Shown here: positions 23,419-36,369 of the stretch, piece by piece
Numbering within the stretch: position 1 is the first letter of the stretch
Layout: every line of letters starts with the position of its first letter
NCBI GenBank assembly: GCA_963930655.1
Contig: OZ005605.1
Span: 25,179,501-25,243,500 of the forward strand
Source: Myrica gale
Lineage: Eukaryota; Streptophyta; Magnoliopsida; Fagales; Myricaceae
Reading direction: 5' to 3'
Length of the DNA stretch: 64,000 nucleotides
Position numbers and translations under genes: made by a program
The notes under the pieces: model-generated
Seen by the model: the letters and a program-made list of their open reading frames with translations, nothing else
Told to the model about the DNA's origin: nothing
The model's database searches: none

Positions 23419-25225
23419 ATGGCCATCACTGCCGGTACTGAAATGATGTACTACTCCGTAATTTTCGTTTGGTTCATCACTGCTCTCCTTGTGCACTTCT
23501 TCATAAAGTCATGCTTAAAACCTAGATCGGCGACCCAAAACCCTCCGAGTCCGCCAGCCCTACCCTTCATTGGCCACCTCCACCTGATCGGTTCAGTCCT
23601 ACCCAAATCCTTTCAAACCCTTGCTCACCGCTACGGCCCCCTAATGCTAATCCGCATGGGCGCCTCATCATGCGTTGTGGTTTCTAACGCCGCTATTGCC
23701 AAAGAAATCTTCAAAACCCAAGATCTAAATTTCTCTTCCAGGCCTGAATTCGGCTCCTCCGAATACTTCATCTATAGAGGTTCTCGGTTTGTCATGGCCC
23801 AGTATGGAGACTACTGGAGGTTCATGAAGAAGCTCTGCATGACTAAGCTTCTTGCAGTCCCGCAGCTCGACCGCTCCGTTAATATCCGCGATGAGGAGAT
23901 CGAGAAGCTTGTGGAAAGGGTAGAAGAGAGTTCGAGAGAAGGAAAACCATGCGATTTGAGCGGCGAGCTAACGACGTTAACTAACAACATGATTTGTAGA
24001 ATGGCAATGAGCACGCGGTGCTCGGGTAATGAGAATGAGGCTGAGGAGATTCATGAGTTGATGAGGGAGTTTTTGGCGCTGGCAGGGAAGCTTAGCATAG
24101 GGGATGTGTTGGGTCCTCTGAAGATGTTGGATTTCTCTGGGAACGGGAAAAAACTTTTGTCTGCGTTGCAACGGTTTGATGCGTTGGTAGAGAGGATCAT
24201 AGAGGAACATGAATCAAAGGCGATAGAAGGTGGAGGAGAAAACAAAGACCTGATGGATATATTGTTGGAGACATTTAGAGACCCAACCGCTGAAGTGAAG
24301 CTATCCAAAAAGGACATCAAGTCTTTCTTGCTTGTGAGTTTTTAGACGAATAGTAAATTATATACCTTATGCGATGCAAACTTTTTGATTTATGGGCTAT
24401 GGCTTTTATAGATTGATAACAACTCTATATATTTTTCCTTCCCATCCTCCCACCTAAATCAATTAGAACACGAAACTAATTAATTCCTCTCTATTTATAG
24501 CTAGAGAGCAAATAGAAGTACTTCAACATTTTTTTAAGTCATCAAATGTTGCAATTGACTAAATTTTACGAGGTAACATCCTTAATTTTTTATATTGTTC
24601 AAATTAGGATATTTTCATGGCTGGCACCGATACATCATCAGCAGCAATGCAATGGGCCATGGGACATCTCATTAACCATCCAGAAATATTCAAGAAGCTT
24701 AGGGAGGAGATCAACTCGGTCGTGGGGCCCAACAGGCTAGTCAAAGAGTCAGACATCCCAAATCTCCCTTATCTACGAGCGGTCATCAAGGAAACCCTGA
24801 GGCTTCACCCTTCAGCACCTCTAATCATCAGGGAATGCGCTGAAGACTGCAAAGTTAATGGCTCCATTGTTAAGGCCAAAACCCGGGTGCTAGTTAACGT
24901 TTATGCTATAATGAGGGACCCAAATTCATGGACGAATCCCGATGAGTTCGTACCGGAGAGGTTTTTGGAAGGCTCGGAGGAGAGAGTCGGTGAGCACCAG
25001 ATGGAGTTTAAGGGCCAGAATTTTCGGTACCTTCCCTTTGGTAGCGGAAGGAGAGTATGCGCCGGTGCTTCCCTTGCTATGTTGATGATGCATCCGGCGA
25101 TCGGATCCCTGGTCCAACGCTTTGATTGGAAACCGAAAGATGGGGAGAAGGTGGATCTAAAGCAAGGACCAGGTTTTGCTACTGAAATGGCAAATCCACT
25201 TGTTTGTTACCCTGTTGCTCCTTAA
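23419..25225 (+). CDS. Cytochrome P450 monooxygenase, CYP71 clan, CYP93/CYP705-like (intact)
   Basis: This would be an ER-anchored, NADPH-P450-reductase-dependent monooxygenase of specialised metabolism; the substrate is unknown. Two exons, 23419-24333 and 24608-25225, join in phase 0 at the intron site typical of A-type P450s (KSFLL-DIFMAGTDTS), giving 510 residues. Seen: an N-terminal hydrophobic anchor (residues 11-30), the proline-rich hinge PPSPPALP, the WRFMKKLC C-helix, I-helix AGTDTS (310-315), ETLR (367-370), PERF (421-424) and haem loop FGSGRRVCAG (449-458, Cys456). The ATG sits in the start context conserved with its sisters. CYP93 includes flavone synthase II, isoflavone synthase and pterocarpan hydroxylase, but this protein diverges from those. 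A pseudogene sister lies at 14573 and a 3'-half copy at 49183. Confidence 0.93.
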
Positions 25226-26493
25226 TCCGATCGATCTAACGACTCGCTCCTTGCTGTTGGGTTGTCCTGTTCATTGTGCTTTAAGACCAGAACATAACAA
25301 TATCTAGTTCATGGGGTTTGGTGGGCTTTGAGTTTGAGTGCATCATCCAATAATTCTATGCTGCTGTTTGTAAGAAATTTGTGTTAAATATGCTCAGAAA
25401 TAAGACAAAAAGAAAGAGAGAGTGTGTTAAATAGTTCGTTGTTTAGTTATTGTGACACGTGCATCGAGTTAACAAAAGTGTGCACATGATTTTATATATT
25501 TCTTTGAACCGAGGTCACTCTTTTAGCTCCCGAATTCTTAAATTACGTATTAATTTGCCCTTTGCACATGCCATGCACGTGACAAAAATGAAAGGATGAT
25601 GGTTAAAACATGTTAAGGGTACGTAATCCTTATAGCCATACACAGGTAAACTATTAATGTGAATATCCATTATCCGAAATTTATATGGCTGTGATCTTTG
25701 TGCACTTTGTGCGCTACTCTAATTTGGGGATCAGGATTGTTATATTAAAAATTTAAAACAAACAATTCAAAGGCATGCAAGCGATTAATTGAATTTCGTG
25801 AAATGGATTATCGATCCTCCATTCCATTTTGTCACACGGCATGGCAACCTCATATCAAACAAAAGAGAGCAACCTCCTTCTGCGGAATCCACTGAAACAG
25901 ATTAGATGCGGGCCTGCCCGCCTTTTTGTAAAGCTCAGAGGGTATCGACGTAGATCCATACGGATTCTTATTCCGTAGGTCCACTCGATGGTTTGTTTTT
26001 GTAAAATTTTAGGTATTAAATTTAGTAAAAAAACGAAGAGATAGGTAATTTTTTATATTTTTTGTAGTGAAAAGTAATGATTTGATGGAAGAAGAGAGAT
26101 TATATTGTAATATTTTATTATGTTAAAATTTTAGAGAGTGTAAAATTTTACACCACAAACACAGCCTTAGAGAGGAGCATTCATAGGGCCTGATCAGCTG
26201 TACATTGCCTGATTGTGACATGTTTATATCATATATAGTAGCTAGGGCTATTCCAGTTAAAGAAATTTTTGAACGAAAAAATAGTTTTCGAGTACCCTAT
26301 ATACATATTAATTCCTAAGCTTGTTTTTCTTTTCTGCAGGGCTAAAGAAACTCACAGGAAAGTAATTGCTATACAAAAGAACATCTACATTGGACCCCAC
26401 TCAAATATTATATTATTTAACATATATGACCACCTAACTGGCCTCAGTTTCTTTTTCCCCGTTTCAGCTTAAGAAAAAGTCCCTAAACTCTAC

Positions 26494-26710
26494 GGATTGG
26501 TATACCCTGCAATTCCTAGGGTATTGCAGGGTATGCAATTAGGAGAGAGAGGGACTCATGAGTGTGGGTCCCACGGTGGGACCCACACTGCCCGAAAACA
26601 CTGTTCGGTCAAGGGCAGTGTGGGTCCCACAGTGGGACCCACACTTTGTGTCCCTCTCTCTCTTAATTGCTCCCCTGCAATACCCTAGGAATTGCAGGGG
26701 AGCCGGATCC
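26494..26710. mobile_element. Mutator-like foldback MITE, 217 bp, 9-bp target duplication
   Basis: It is flanked by a perfect 9-bp direct repeat AAACTCTAC (26485-26493 and 26711-26719). The ends are inverted (GGATTGG... and ...CCGGATCC), with longer inverted arms around ctgcaattcctaggg / ccctaggaattgcag and gtgtgggtcccac / gtgggacccacac. The duplicate locus near 51480 has a single AAACTCTAC and no insert, which proves it is a clean insertion. Confidence 0.85.
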
Positions 26711-26871
26711 AAACTCTACTGGGTTTTTTAAAGTCAATTATCGCGCGAAATGTTTATTCATGATAACGCCTTCCCCGTGTCTCACGTTTCCGAATTCGTG
26801 AGAAACATTGTTATGCCTAGCAAAATACACGCAAGTGACTCTTGCCGCCAGCATCACTTCATTTATGCATT

Positions 26872-27187
26872 GGTCATGTTTGTTTAATGGTTTTGAAAAC
26901 TTTTTATTTTTTATTTTTTTTTCAATCAATTATAATTTTTCATATAAAAAATATTTCATTCTTCAATAAAATTTTATATCTAATATTAACTTCAATTCTT
27001 CTCACAAAAATTTCTTTTTAAACATATTTTTTTTTATATTTTTTCACATGTTTTAAGAAAATAAATTTTAAAAACTTTCTCTTTCTAAATATTTTATGTA
27101 TGGACTTCATTATTCTCACAACACTTAAAAAATATATCTCAAAAAATTATTTTAATTATTATAAGAAAAACCAAACCAAACATAGCC
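26872..27187. mobile_element. AT-rich MITE, present in both duplicate copies
   Basis: Ends GGTCATGTTTGTTT on the left and the complement of GGCTATGTTTGGTTT on the right. The same element sits at the matching place in the second copy (51636-51950), so it predates the duplication. The element at 55147-55353 has similar ends. Confidence 0.6.
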
Positions 27188-28207
27188 AATGTTTGACTCA
27201 GCATTGGCCGTGCTTCATATAATATTTTTCACAATAGACAAGACGTAAGAAAAATTTATTATCTTTAATGCCCACTGTACGTACGAATTTAGCAAAGAAA
27301 GATCTTAAACAGTACTATTTTTTTAAGAAGATCATGCTGGCCTTTATCTTTGTGCGTTGACTCCTCTTGTAGCTTTTTCTTTGGTTCCTGTTCCTTTTGA
27401 ACTCCGTTCTGATCAATTGAATCCTTGGTATGAAACCCCTCCGGGCCTCTTTCATCCTCTCGAACATTTGGCTTATTTTTGCTTAAATATAGCTCATGTC
27501 AGCAAGTACTGTATCATAACTTATACGATCAAAATTCCCTAATGTTCTGATTTATTTAACCGCGTGAAAAGAGAAATTTCATTTATCAGTGTAATTTTTA
27601 CTGAACATAATCGGCCTGAGATTGGCAGGATAGCAAGAGACCATTTTTTTTTACAGATAAGAGGTTTGATATGTGTACATATACAAGTTTACATACACAT
27701 GATATAAATATAGAATTAATTGGAATCGAGATAGCTAGTTTGTTGGGATATTTACTTGTTACAATTTTTTAAACAAAAATTTAATTACTACCCTAAACTA
27801 ATACCTTATTTGTAATTTTTCACCAAATTAAATATTTAATTAATCATTGAGATTGTACGACATAATTTTTAACGGTTAGATATTCAATTAAAGGGTAAAT
27901 TACAAAGAAGTGGTAGTTTGAGGGAGTCAATTATCAATAGTGTAGGATTTTAAATTAATGAGCTGGTAATTTAGGCCGGCCGGCCGGTAGATCGTGTAAT
28001 TTCTCTTTAAGCTCACACAATGTCTCCGTAAGGATAACTAAAATAATACAAAATAGAAGATCTAGGAACGGCAACAATGTGTAAGGTACATCGCATTAAC
28101 TCATGTTTGTTCGTAGCATATACTAGATTCTAAATGTCTGGGCCTAAGATATGATCATTTACGTGTCATATATATAATATATATGCACAATTTTCTCCAT
28201 GCACACG

Positions 28208-28217
28208 CTATAAATTC
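28208..28217 (+). promoter_or_regulatory. TATA box of the 28303 P450
   Basis: CTATAAATTC about 90 bases upstream of the ATG. The duplicate gene has ctataaatgc at the equivalent place (52566-52575). Confidence 0.55.
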
Positions 28218-28302
28218 CCACTTGTAGGTGTCATCTCTCGCAGGCCGAACCCAGAAGTTCAGCAATATTAATATTTCTTCCCGCTTGCTATTTTTCAGAG
28301 TC

Positions 28303-30484
28303 ATGGCCGCCACTGGTTCTACAGCCGGTGATATGGTGGATTACGTCTTGCTGTTTTTCATTTGGGTTGTTTCATACCTCGTGGTTCGTTTGTTGATCAA
28401 AACATACACCAACTCTCGCACCACAGTTCGAAACCCACCAAGCCCCCTCGCTCTCCCAATCATTGGCCATCTACATCTTATAGGTTCTAAGTTACCAGTG
28501 TCTTTCCAAAACTTAGCTCGACGCTATGGCCCCCTTATGCGAATACGTATTGGCGGTACAACTTTTGTTGTTGCTTCCAGTGCCGCTGCCGTAAAAGAAA
28601 TGTTTAAAACCCAAGATATCAACTTTGCGTCGAGGTTTGAATTTGGTCCTTCCGATTACAACATGTACAAGGGAGCCGGATTTATTTCTGGCCCTAATAA
28701 CACCTATTGGCGGTTCATGAAAAAGCTGTGCATGACCAAGCTATTCGCAGGCCCTCAGCTAGAGCGTTTCAATCAGATTCGAGAGCAAGAGCTTGAAAAT
28801 CTCTTAAAATCGCTATTGAAAAGCTCTGGAGAAGGAGAGGCGAGAGATCTATCTATGGAGTTAACGACCTTGACAAATAACTTGCTATGCAGAATGGCAT
28901 TAAGCAAGAAATGTTCGGAAAACGCTGGGGGTGCCACTGAACTCAGGAACTTGATTGTGGAAATTATGCAGCTTGGAGCAAAATTAGGTCTTAATGAAAT
29001 TCTTGGTCCTTTGAAGAAATTTGACCTATTTGGACATGGGAGGAAGCTTTCGGAAGCAATTTGGCGGTACGATCAGTTTTTCGAGGAGATGATGAAGGAA
29101 TATGAAGACCTCATTGTAGACGGTAAGGCGAAAGAAGGGGCAGATCTGATGAATATTGTGTTGGAGACCTATAAGGACCCAACTGCAGAAGTGAAGCTAA
29201 CAAGAAATCAGATCAAGTTTTTCTTCATGGTTAGTTCATATATAAGTCAAAATTCATTTGAAACATATTTCCTGAGCTCTTGATATTGAAAATCTATTGC
29301 GCAGGCTGGTTGGAAAATTTTTTGGTAGGTCAACTTAATTAGCATTGAGATAGATAGAGTATAGGTTTCTAATTACTTCTTGGCCCTGCCAAAGTGTTTC
29401 TTTTTTCTTGAAAATTAAGTTGGACTTATTTAATCCTTCCATAGAAGTTGATAGTTTTGACGAAACAAAGATTGATAACGTGGCTTGGAAAATTGTGAGG
29501 AAGTGATATGTCAATTCCCAAAAGGCAAAAGTCATGACTATATTTTTAATTAAATTGATAGAAAGATATCCATATTTTAGTTTTTTTTAGGTAATGAATA
29601 TAGAATTAGTTTGTATACTCTGTTACCCACACATGTTGCACCGGATTAATACACATGTAATTTTAGGCCGACACCCTAAATATCCAGTAAATTAATTGGG
29701 AGAACATATCCATTTGTTAGTTGAGACCGCTTATAAAAATAGAAGCAATTTGCTTGCTGTAACTAATTCTATACTTTGAGAAAAAAAACTATATAATTCT
29801 ATACTTATATATGTAAAGATACCCCAGAATTTAATGGAACAAGTGTGACAGGAACTATACATGGCCAGCATCGATACTTTATCAGCAGCCATACAATCCG
29901 CCATGGCAGAGCTCATAAACCATCCGCAAGTATTTATGAAGCTCAGAGAGGAGATTGACATTGTCGTGGGTTCCAGCAGGCTCGTCAAAGAATCAGACGT
30001 CCCCAACCTCCCTTACTTGCAAGCGGTTGTAAAGGAATCCCTAAGACTACATTCTCCAGGAGCAGTCATCCACAGAGAATGCACCCAAGACTGCAAGATC
30101 CTTGGCTTCGATGTGAAGGCTAATACTAAAATACTGGTCAATGCCTATACAGTCATGCGGGACCCGGACCATTGGAAGGATCCAGAAGAGTTTGTACCAG
30201 AGAGATTCTTGGTCAGCTCCAATGATAAGCTAGGCCAACGTCAGCTCACTGATATGAAGGACCACGAATTTCATTACCTTCCGTTCGGGGGCGGAAGGAG
30301 AGGCTGCTTTGGTGAAACACATGCACTGCGGGTGACGCATGCGACAATTGGAGCCTTGACCCAATGCTTTGATTGGAAGGTCAAAGGTGGGGGGAAGATC
30401 GATATTAACATCGGGTCAGGTTTTTCTGGAGCAATGGCCCTTCCCCTCGTGTGTTACCCCGTTGCTCGTTTTGATCCATTTTAG
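28303..30484 (+). CDS. Cytochrome P450 monooxygenase, CYP93/CYP705-like, second type, unusual I-helix
   Basis: A predicted ER-anchored monooxygenase of unknown substrate. Exons 28303-29229 and 29852-30484 join in phase 0 to give 519 residues. An in-frame Met at 28228 exists, but it lies only about 10-20 bases past the TATA box, so the ATG at 28303 (MAATGSTAGD) is preferred. Seen: a hydrophobic anchor (about 13-33), NPPSPLALP, WRFMKKLCMTK, ESLR (371-374), PERF (425-428) and haem loop FGGGRRGCFG (454-463, Cys461). The I-helix oxygen-binding motif reads ASIDTL (314-319) instead of AGTDTS: Asp and the following Thr are kept, but the Gly and the last Ser are replaced. The duplicate at 52661 keeps this change. 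Close paralogue of the 23419 gene in layout, clearly diverged in sequence. Confidence 0.92.
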
Positions 30485-33400
30485 GGAACCATATATGAGA
30501 TGTCCTAGAAATGGAGCTTAACTTGCTGATCAGTTATGTGCAATAAATTTGTTGTCTTTCAAGGTTTGGTTTAGCGATAAATAAAAGTTTCAGGCAAGAA
30601 CAGCTTGTAAGTAGCAGCCTGTTGCTATATTAATCTCCCATGTATTATCTTCAAAGGTGGACGCACGGATTAAACCAGAGTGTGTTTGGATGGTCGATCG
30701 CATCTGTACTTTGTTGGTTTGCATTAGGAATATTAATGGATGTATCTCTTCTACATATTATACAATGATTAAGCTTAATTAGTAGTAGTATCGTATTTTG
30801 CTTATGAAAAAAAGATTCGAATTTCCAAAAGCATCTTCCTGACTCCTGAGTTTTCTTTAAATCAACAAATTAAACTAATTGAAGTAGTTTCTAATTCTCT
30901 TTTTTCCTTTGCGCAAGATGATTACACGACAATAAACAAATTAACCCGATGGCTGATGCATAATGAGCTGTTCTCAATAGATAAAAGGAAGAGATCGGGT
31001 ATGGAGAAATATACGACACACCTTTTCTTATTTCTTAACAATAATTTGTAAAGATTAGAACATAACTATGATAGGTATTTTTAATAAGAGCTTGTGTCAT
31101 TGTGAATTATTATACTTTAATTTCTAATTTATTGTCTGAATCGGATGTTTCAATTCAAAAGAGATAGACACATTATATGATTCATACAGCATTTGATGTT
31201 ATCCGTATTAATTATTGAATAATGTGGATCCTATTGTAAGACTCACACGATGAATTTCTCTCTCTGAATCCGATTTGAGCAGCAAAGTGAAGAAGTTCTC
31301 TTTCGTATCATCTTTCATATTTGAAAATAAGTGATTGACATTTGTCCAATTAAGGAGTTACCTGACTTCTCTTGCTAACCCTTTGGAAAATCAAACTTTA
31401 AAATTGAAAAAGTCAGAAAAATGAAAAATAATATATAAATAAAAACAAGTTTTTATAATTAGAAAAATAGAAATTTTGTTTTGTTTTATTTATGTTGAAA
31501 TTTAACACCCGTCAAAGAGCCTTTCCTTAATCCTTGGTTCCAGGGCATGCTTGAAATTTCACCGTGGCACAGAAGTAGTTTTCATAACCTGGAATCGGCT
31601 TCTTCTTGAGTACCTCTCGGCTTCGTCATGAGCAGGCTTGGACCCATTTTTTCTCGGCTGGTTGCAAAATAATGGGCATTGGGCGATTTCCAAAAGAGAA
31701 ATGTTTGATATCCTTTCTGGGTTCTTCCCATATTTTTTTGGAAAAAATATGACTGCTCAATATTCATTTTAGAAGTGGACCCTACACACCTAGAGATTTT
31801 GAGCCGTCAGATTCTTCCCAAAAAGAACCTGAGAAGAACCTAAAAAATACACCAAGCATTTCTCTTCCCAAAAAGTCATTGCAATTGCGGTTTGGCAGCG
31901 GTCATTTTCCAGAGTCGTCGTTTTAGAGATAAGTGGTGTTAGTAAACCGCCGTTACGAATTAAATTTGACAAGTGGATATTATAAGTTGTTATTTGTTTC
32001 ATAAATAAAGTATCTGGTGCTTTAATTATGTCTACAAAGTGTATAATTACGGTTCTATCAACCTCATGGACCATAACGGATGGTATGCATGGCATCCTCT
32101 TACATATGCGATTATGTCATCGATATATATAAGCGATCCCCTTCCATATCTTCATCACGGTCATATAAAATAAAATTATGCATATAATTTATATACTCAA
32201 GGAGAGTCAGAAATTTTTCTGTCTTTATTTATCAGATACATCAGGTTAATTTCAGGTGTCCATTGCTTTCTTCTTATGGTCTGACGTCCACTGATTTAGA
32301 TCAAAAGACTAATTAAAATACATGATCTGCAGTACGTATTCTAATATTGTCTAAACCCACATATAGAGATTTGATCAAAATCGTACCAATTATATATATA
32401 AAAGTCGATTAAATTTAAAATTGAATCATAATTTTCCCACACGCAACTATATAATTACATGGGTAATATTTGGTCCCCCTTCGGGCAGCTGCAAAAAAAC
32501 GAAGGAAAAATATTTCCTGATTTCAATGGGAAGATTTTTTAGGTATTTAGAGGTCCGGACCACAATTATAACGACAAGCGTATCCTCGTCGTCATGCAGA
32601 AAAGATTGCATGCATGCATGGAAATTCAACTCTCCCAAGAAAAATCCAAAATTCATTTTAATATGGCAATAATAGCAATAATTATGGTTATATGACGCTG
32701 AAGAAAAATACTTTCTTTAGAGAAATTCAACTCTCAAGAAAAGTCTGAAAGTATTTTTTTTCTTTCAGTGAGTTGGACTTTTTCTAAAGACTGATAATAT
32801 ATATATAATTAGGTTAGCTAGGCGTCCATTACATTGGCTTTTGTTTTTCTTAGGCAGGCAATAGGCATGATGATCATCAGCGTGATCTATTAGTTAATTT
32901 GATGACAAATTAAGTACGAACTATATATTATCAATTATATTTTTATTGAGTTTTGTAAACTTATGTACAGATAGTGATCAAATAATAAAGCCTCAATAAT
33001 TACAAGTTGTCCAAATCAAATACTTATGTCATACTCTTTGTTATCTAATATTTTGTCCGTCCCGAATCTCCAGATCCCTCCCCCAAGCTGGAGAAAAAGT
33101 TGCTTTGGAGAAGACGACAGTAATAGCACATCTGTTCGCAAATGTAAAAGATCCATGGAGCTAGCCGGCCCATTGGCTGACATCTAGCCAATGTCCTTTG
33201 TGAGGAGGCGTATCCAAACGGGAAACAACGGGGAAGAAAGATCATATAAAAAACACAGTTTGGGAAGGAAGAAGTGAGTACGTACCATCAGTCATGACGC
33301 GGCAACTTCCATAGTGGGGACTTGTTTTGCAAGTAGCATCTGCCTACGAACTTGCATTAGAACTAGTGGATGACAACAATGTGAGCCTCCTCCAATTGTT

Positions 33401-34645
33401 GACATTAATTAATTTATTACTGTCACTAAAAGAGTAACAGTTCGTGGCTTGTAATAATGGACCCATTCACCTACTAGATCATGATAAACATGTATTTCAA
33501 GATAAGTTAATAATCTAGCTAGGAAATTATAGACGGGGATATGGATCACGTCTTTGTTATTGGATTCATGAAGAGTCAAGTAATTTGATCAGAAGAGTAA
33601 GAAAAGCAATTTATGACATTTTTTTGCCAATGTCTATAGAAGCCTAATTAAGAATAAGAAAAGCAATTTATATGGTATCTCTAGAAGAGTAATGTTTTAG
33701 GAGAAAATTCTTAAACTATAAAGTCATTTGCAATTTGCTCTCCCAACTATACACTCTTGATAATGGAGCTCTTCGAACTAACAGTTCTTTACAATTTACT
33801 CCGAGTTAAAGATCTAATCGTTAAAAACTATATACATATCAGGATCTTATCTAATATTCTGCACAAATTATACCCGTGCAATTTAAAAAAAAAAAAAGAT
33901 AAATACAATACATGGATCCGAAGATAAGACTCACACTTTCCAAAACTTTACAAGGACGATATTAAATAGTGTGAGATTTATCTGTTGTGTATATCGTTCT
34001 TTAATTTCTACGATACAATTCGGATAAAGTATTGTAGAAGATCCTAATTATTTGAAGGAGTCAATTGCCCAAAATAATAGTTTGTGGTGTAAATTAAAAA
34101 TGAGGCGATAATTTAAAATAGTAAAGTATAATTTTTTTCATGTTCTAGCTATGCGGATCCTCATCTATAGTACATGAAACTTATATAGGGGAGACTATTT
34201 GATACATCATCTTCTATATTTTAATCCCTAGACCAATGTAGCATATATATTATTTTCATATTAAGAGATTTGGTTGGTTTTGGCTTTTAAAATAGGAGCG
34301 AGGAAGAAGTCCAAGGGTTGGATCTTCTTCAAGATCCATGTTCCGTTACCAAAGTCTCTCTTGGGCCTTACTTTTTTTGTCACTAAGCCCATTCCTTAAG
34401 CAATAGTAAATCATGTCAAGTATGAACACAAATTACAAGATTACAATTTCAAACTTGGTGATATAATAGCATAATTAATGCATGTGTCGACAGGAAAAAT
34501 AAAAACAAAAACAAAAAATGAGCACCAACGCCCACCGTTCCCACAATGATATATCTAATATTAATGTAGACGAAAGTAGCTCATATATTTTCGCTTATAG
34601 ACCTTTGTTTGAAGCCCCGGCCTAAACACTTTCAAACATTTAACG
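30485..34645. other. Spacer before the CYP93 gene, no gene seen
   Basis: From 30485 to about 31856 the sequence is repeated at 56148-59436, apart from a hAT insertion in the second copy. From 31857 to 34645 it is unique in the window: AT-rich, with no domain-bearing frame. An imperfect MITE-like region lies near 33690-34130. Confidence 0.6.
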
Positions 34646-36369
34646 ATGCCTCATTTCCAAGACTATCTTACTCTTCTAGTCTTTGTGGCGTCCGTCGTGG
34701 TCGCAACGTTCTTCATCAGACCTCAACGCAAAACTCGGCTTCCTCCTAGCCCACGAGCCCTACCGATCATTGGACACCTCCACCTTCTTAGCCGAATCCC
34801 TCACCAAGCTTTTTCCAAACTCTCAAACCGATATGGACCTGTAATGTACCTACTCTTTGGCTCCAAACCTTGTGTTGTTGTTTCCTCCCCCGAAATAGCT
34901 AGAGAGTGCCTCAAAACCAATGAATCTTGTTTCTTGAACCGGCCCAAAATGGCTAACATAGACTATCTCACCTATGGCTCCGCCGATTTCACCTTGGCAC
35001 CTTATGGACCCTACTGGAAGTTCATGAAAAAGCTCTTCATGACAGAACTTCTTAATGGCCGAACACTTGAACAGCACCTCCCGATTAGGGGCGATGAAAA
35101 AAGGCGATTCTTGCAGCTACTAGTAAGCAAGGCCAAGGCCAATGAGGCAGTTCATGTTGGAGCAGAACTCCTGACGTTGACGAATAATATAATATCCAGG
35201 ATGGCACTAAGGAAAAGGTGTTCAGAGAAGCAAGATGAAGCTGAGGAGGTAATGAAGCTGGTGGAAGAGATGTGTGAGCTTGCTGGTAAAGCTAATTTAT
35301 CGGAGATGATTTGGTTTTGTAAGAGTTTAGATTTTCAAGGATTTGGGAGAAGGCTTAAGGATGTTCGCGATAGGTATGACACTATGATGGAGAGGATAAT
35401 GAAGGAACACGAAGAGGCGAGGTGGAAGAGGAAGGAGATGGTCGATGGAAGTGATGGAATCAAAGACGTACTTGATATTTTGCTTGATATATACGACGAC
35501 GAGAGCTCAGAGATTAAATTGTCCAGAGAAAACATCAAGGGTTTCATTATGGTAAACGTTTCCTTTTGACACGGAAGCACGAACAGACAAAACAGAACAC
35601 ACACGACACATACACATGTTTGCTTTGATCATAAACTGATAAAAGTACAAGTGATTTCTCCTTCCCCTGATTAATTGTAATGAAAATACCTGGAGAATTA
35701 AAACTGGCGACGGAACTCTGTTTCATGCAGAATATGTTTGGAGCAGGGACAGACACATCCGCCGTGACGATAGAGTGGGCACTGGCAGAGTTAATTAATC
35801 ACCCAAATGTGATGGCTAAAGCAAGGCAAGAGATCGATATGGTAATCGGAACAAGCAGAATCGTAGAGGAGTCAGACATAAGTAACCTTCCCTACATCCA
35901 AGCTATAGTGAAGGAAACGCTGAGGCTTCACCCCACTGGCCCATTGATCTCGAGGGAGTGTACTCAAGACTGTGTTATAGGTGGTTATGAAATTCCAGCC
36001 AATACCCCGGTCTTTGTTAATGTGTGGGCTATTGGAAGGGACCCCAACCACTGGGAGAACCCGCTTGAGTTCTCACCGGAGAGGTTTCTTAACAAAGAGG
36101 GTAGTGAAAAGAGCGAATTGGATGTGAGGGGCCAACACTTCCATCTGCTGCCATTTGGGAGCGGAAGAAGAAGCTGCCCTGGAGCAACGCTAGCATTGCA
36201 GGTTGTTCAAACAAACCTAGCTGCTATGATTCAGTGCTTCGAGTGGAAGGTTAGCGATGGAAAACAGAGTACTTTGGACATGGAAGAGGGTCCTGGGATT
36301 TCCCTTCCCAGGGCTAATCCTCTCGTTTGTGTCCCTGTGGCTAGGCTAAGTCCATTTCCATCGATATAA
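34646..36369 (+). CDS. Cytochrome P450, CYP93 family (CYP93A/B/D-like)
   Basis: The most canonical CYP93 protein in the window. Known CYP93 enzymes act on flavonoids and triterpenoids (flavone synthase II, isoflavone synthase, 3,9-dihydroxypterocarpan 6a-hydroxylase, beta-amyrin oxidase); this member's substrate cannot be told from sequence. Exons 34646-35551 and 35731-36369 (179-bp intron) join in phase 0 to give 514 residues. Seen: hydrophobic anchor (about 8-24), [34 protein letters not shown] (307-312), ETLR (364-367), PERF (418-421), haem loop [10 protein letters not shown] (444-453, Cys451) and the C-terminal family end [19 protein letters not shown]. No key residue is missing. The second copy of this region has been deleted from the downstream duplication, so this is the only copy here. 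Confidence 0.94.

Larger units (their letters stand above)
25226..28302. other. Spacer between P450 genes with two MITEs
   Basis: No gene is seen. It includes a 217-bp foldback MITE (26494-26710) and an AT-rich MITE (26872-27187). From about 27189 to 28133 there is a stretch absent from the second duplicate copy. An imperfect AT-rich inverted repeat lies near 27730-27990. A TATA box (ctataaattc, 28208-28217) lies about 90 bases before the next start codon. Confidence 0.6.

Noticed and set aside
27970..27987. GGCCGGCCGGCC run as a CpG or regulatory site
   Set aside because: Very short and isolated in AT-rich spacer missing from the duplicate; no supporting context.
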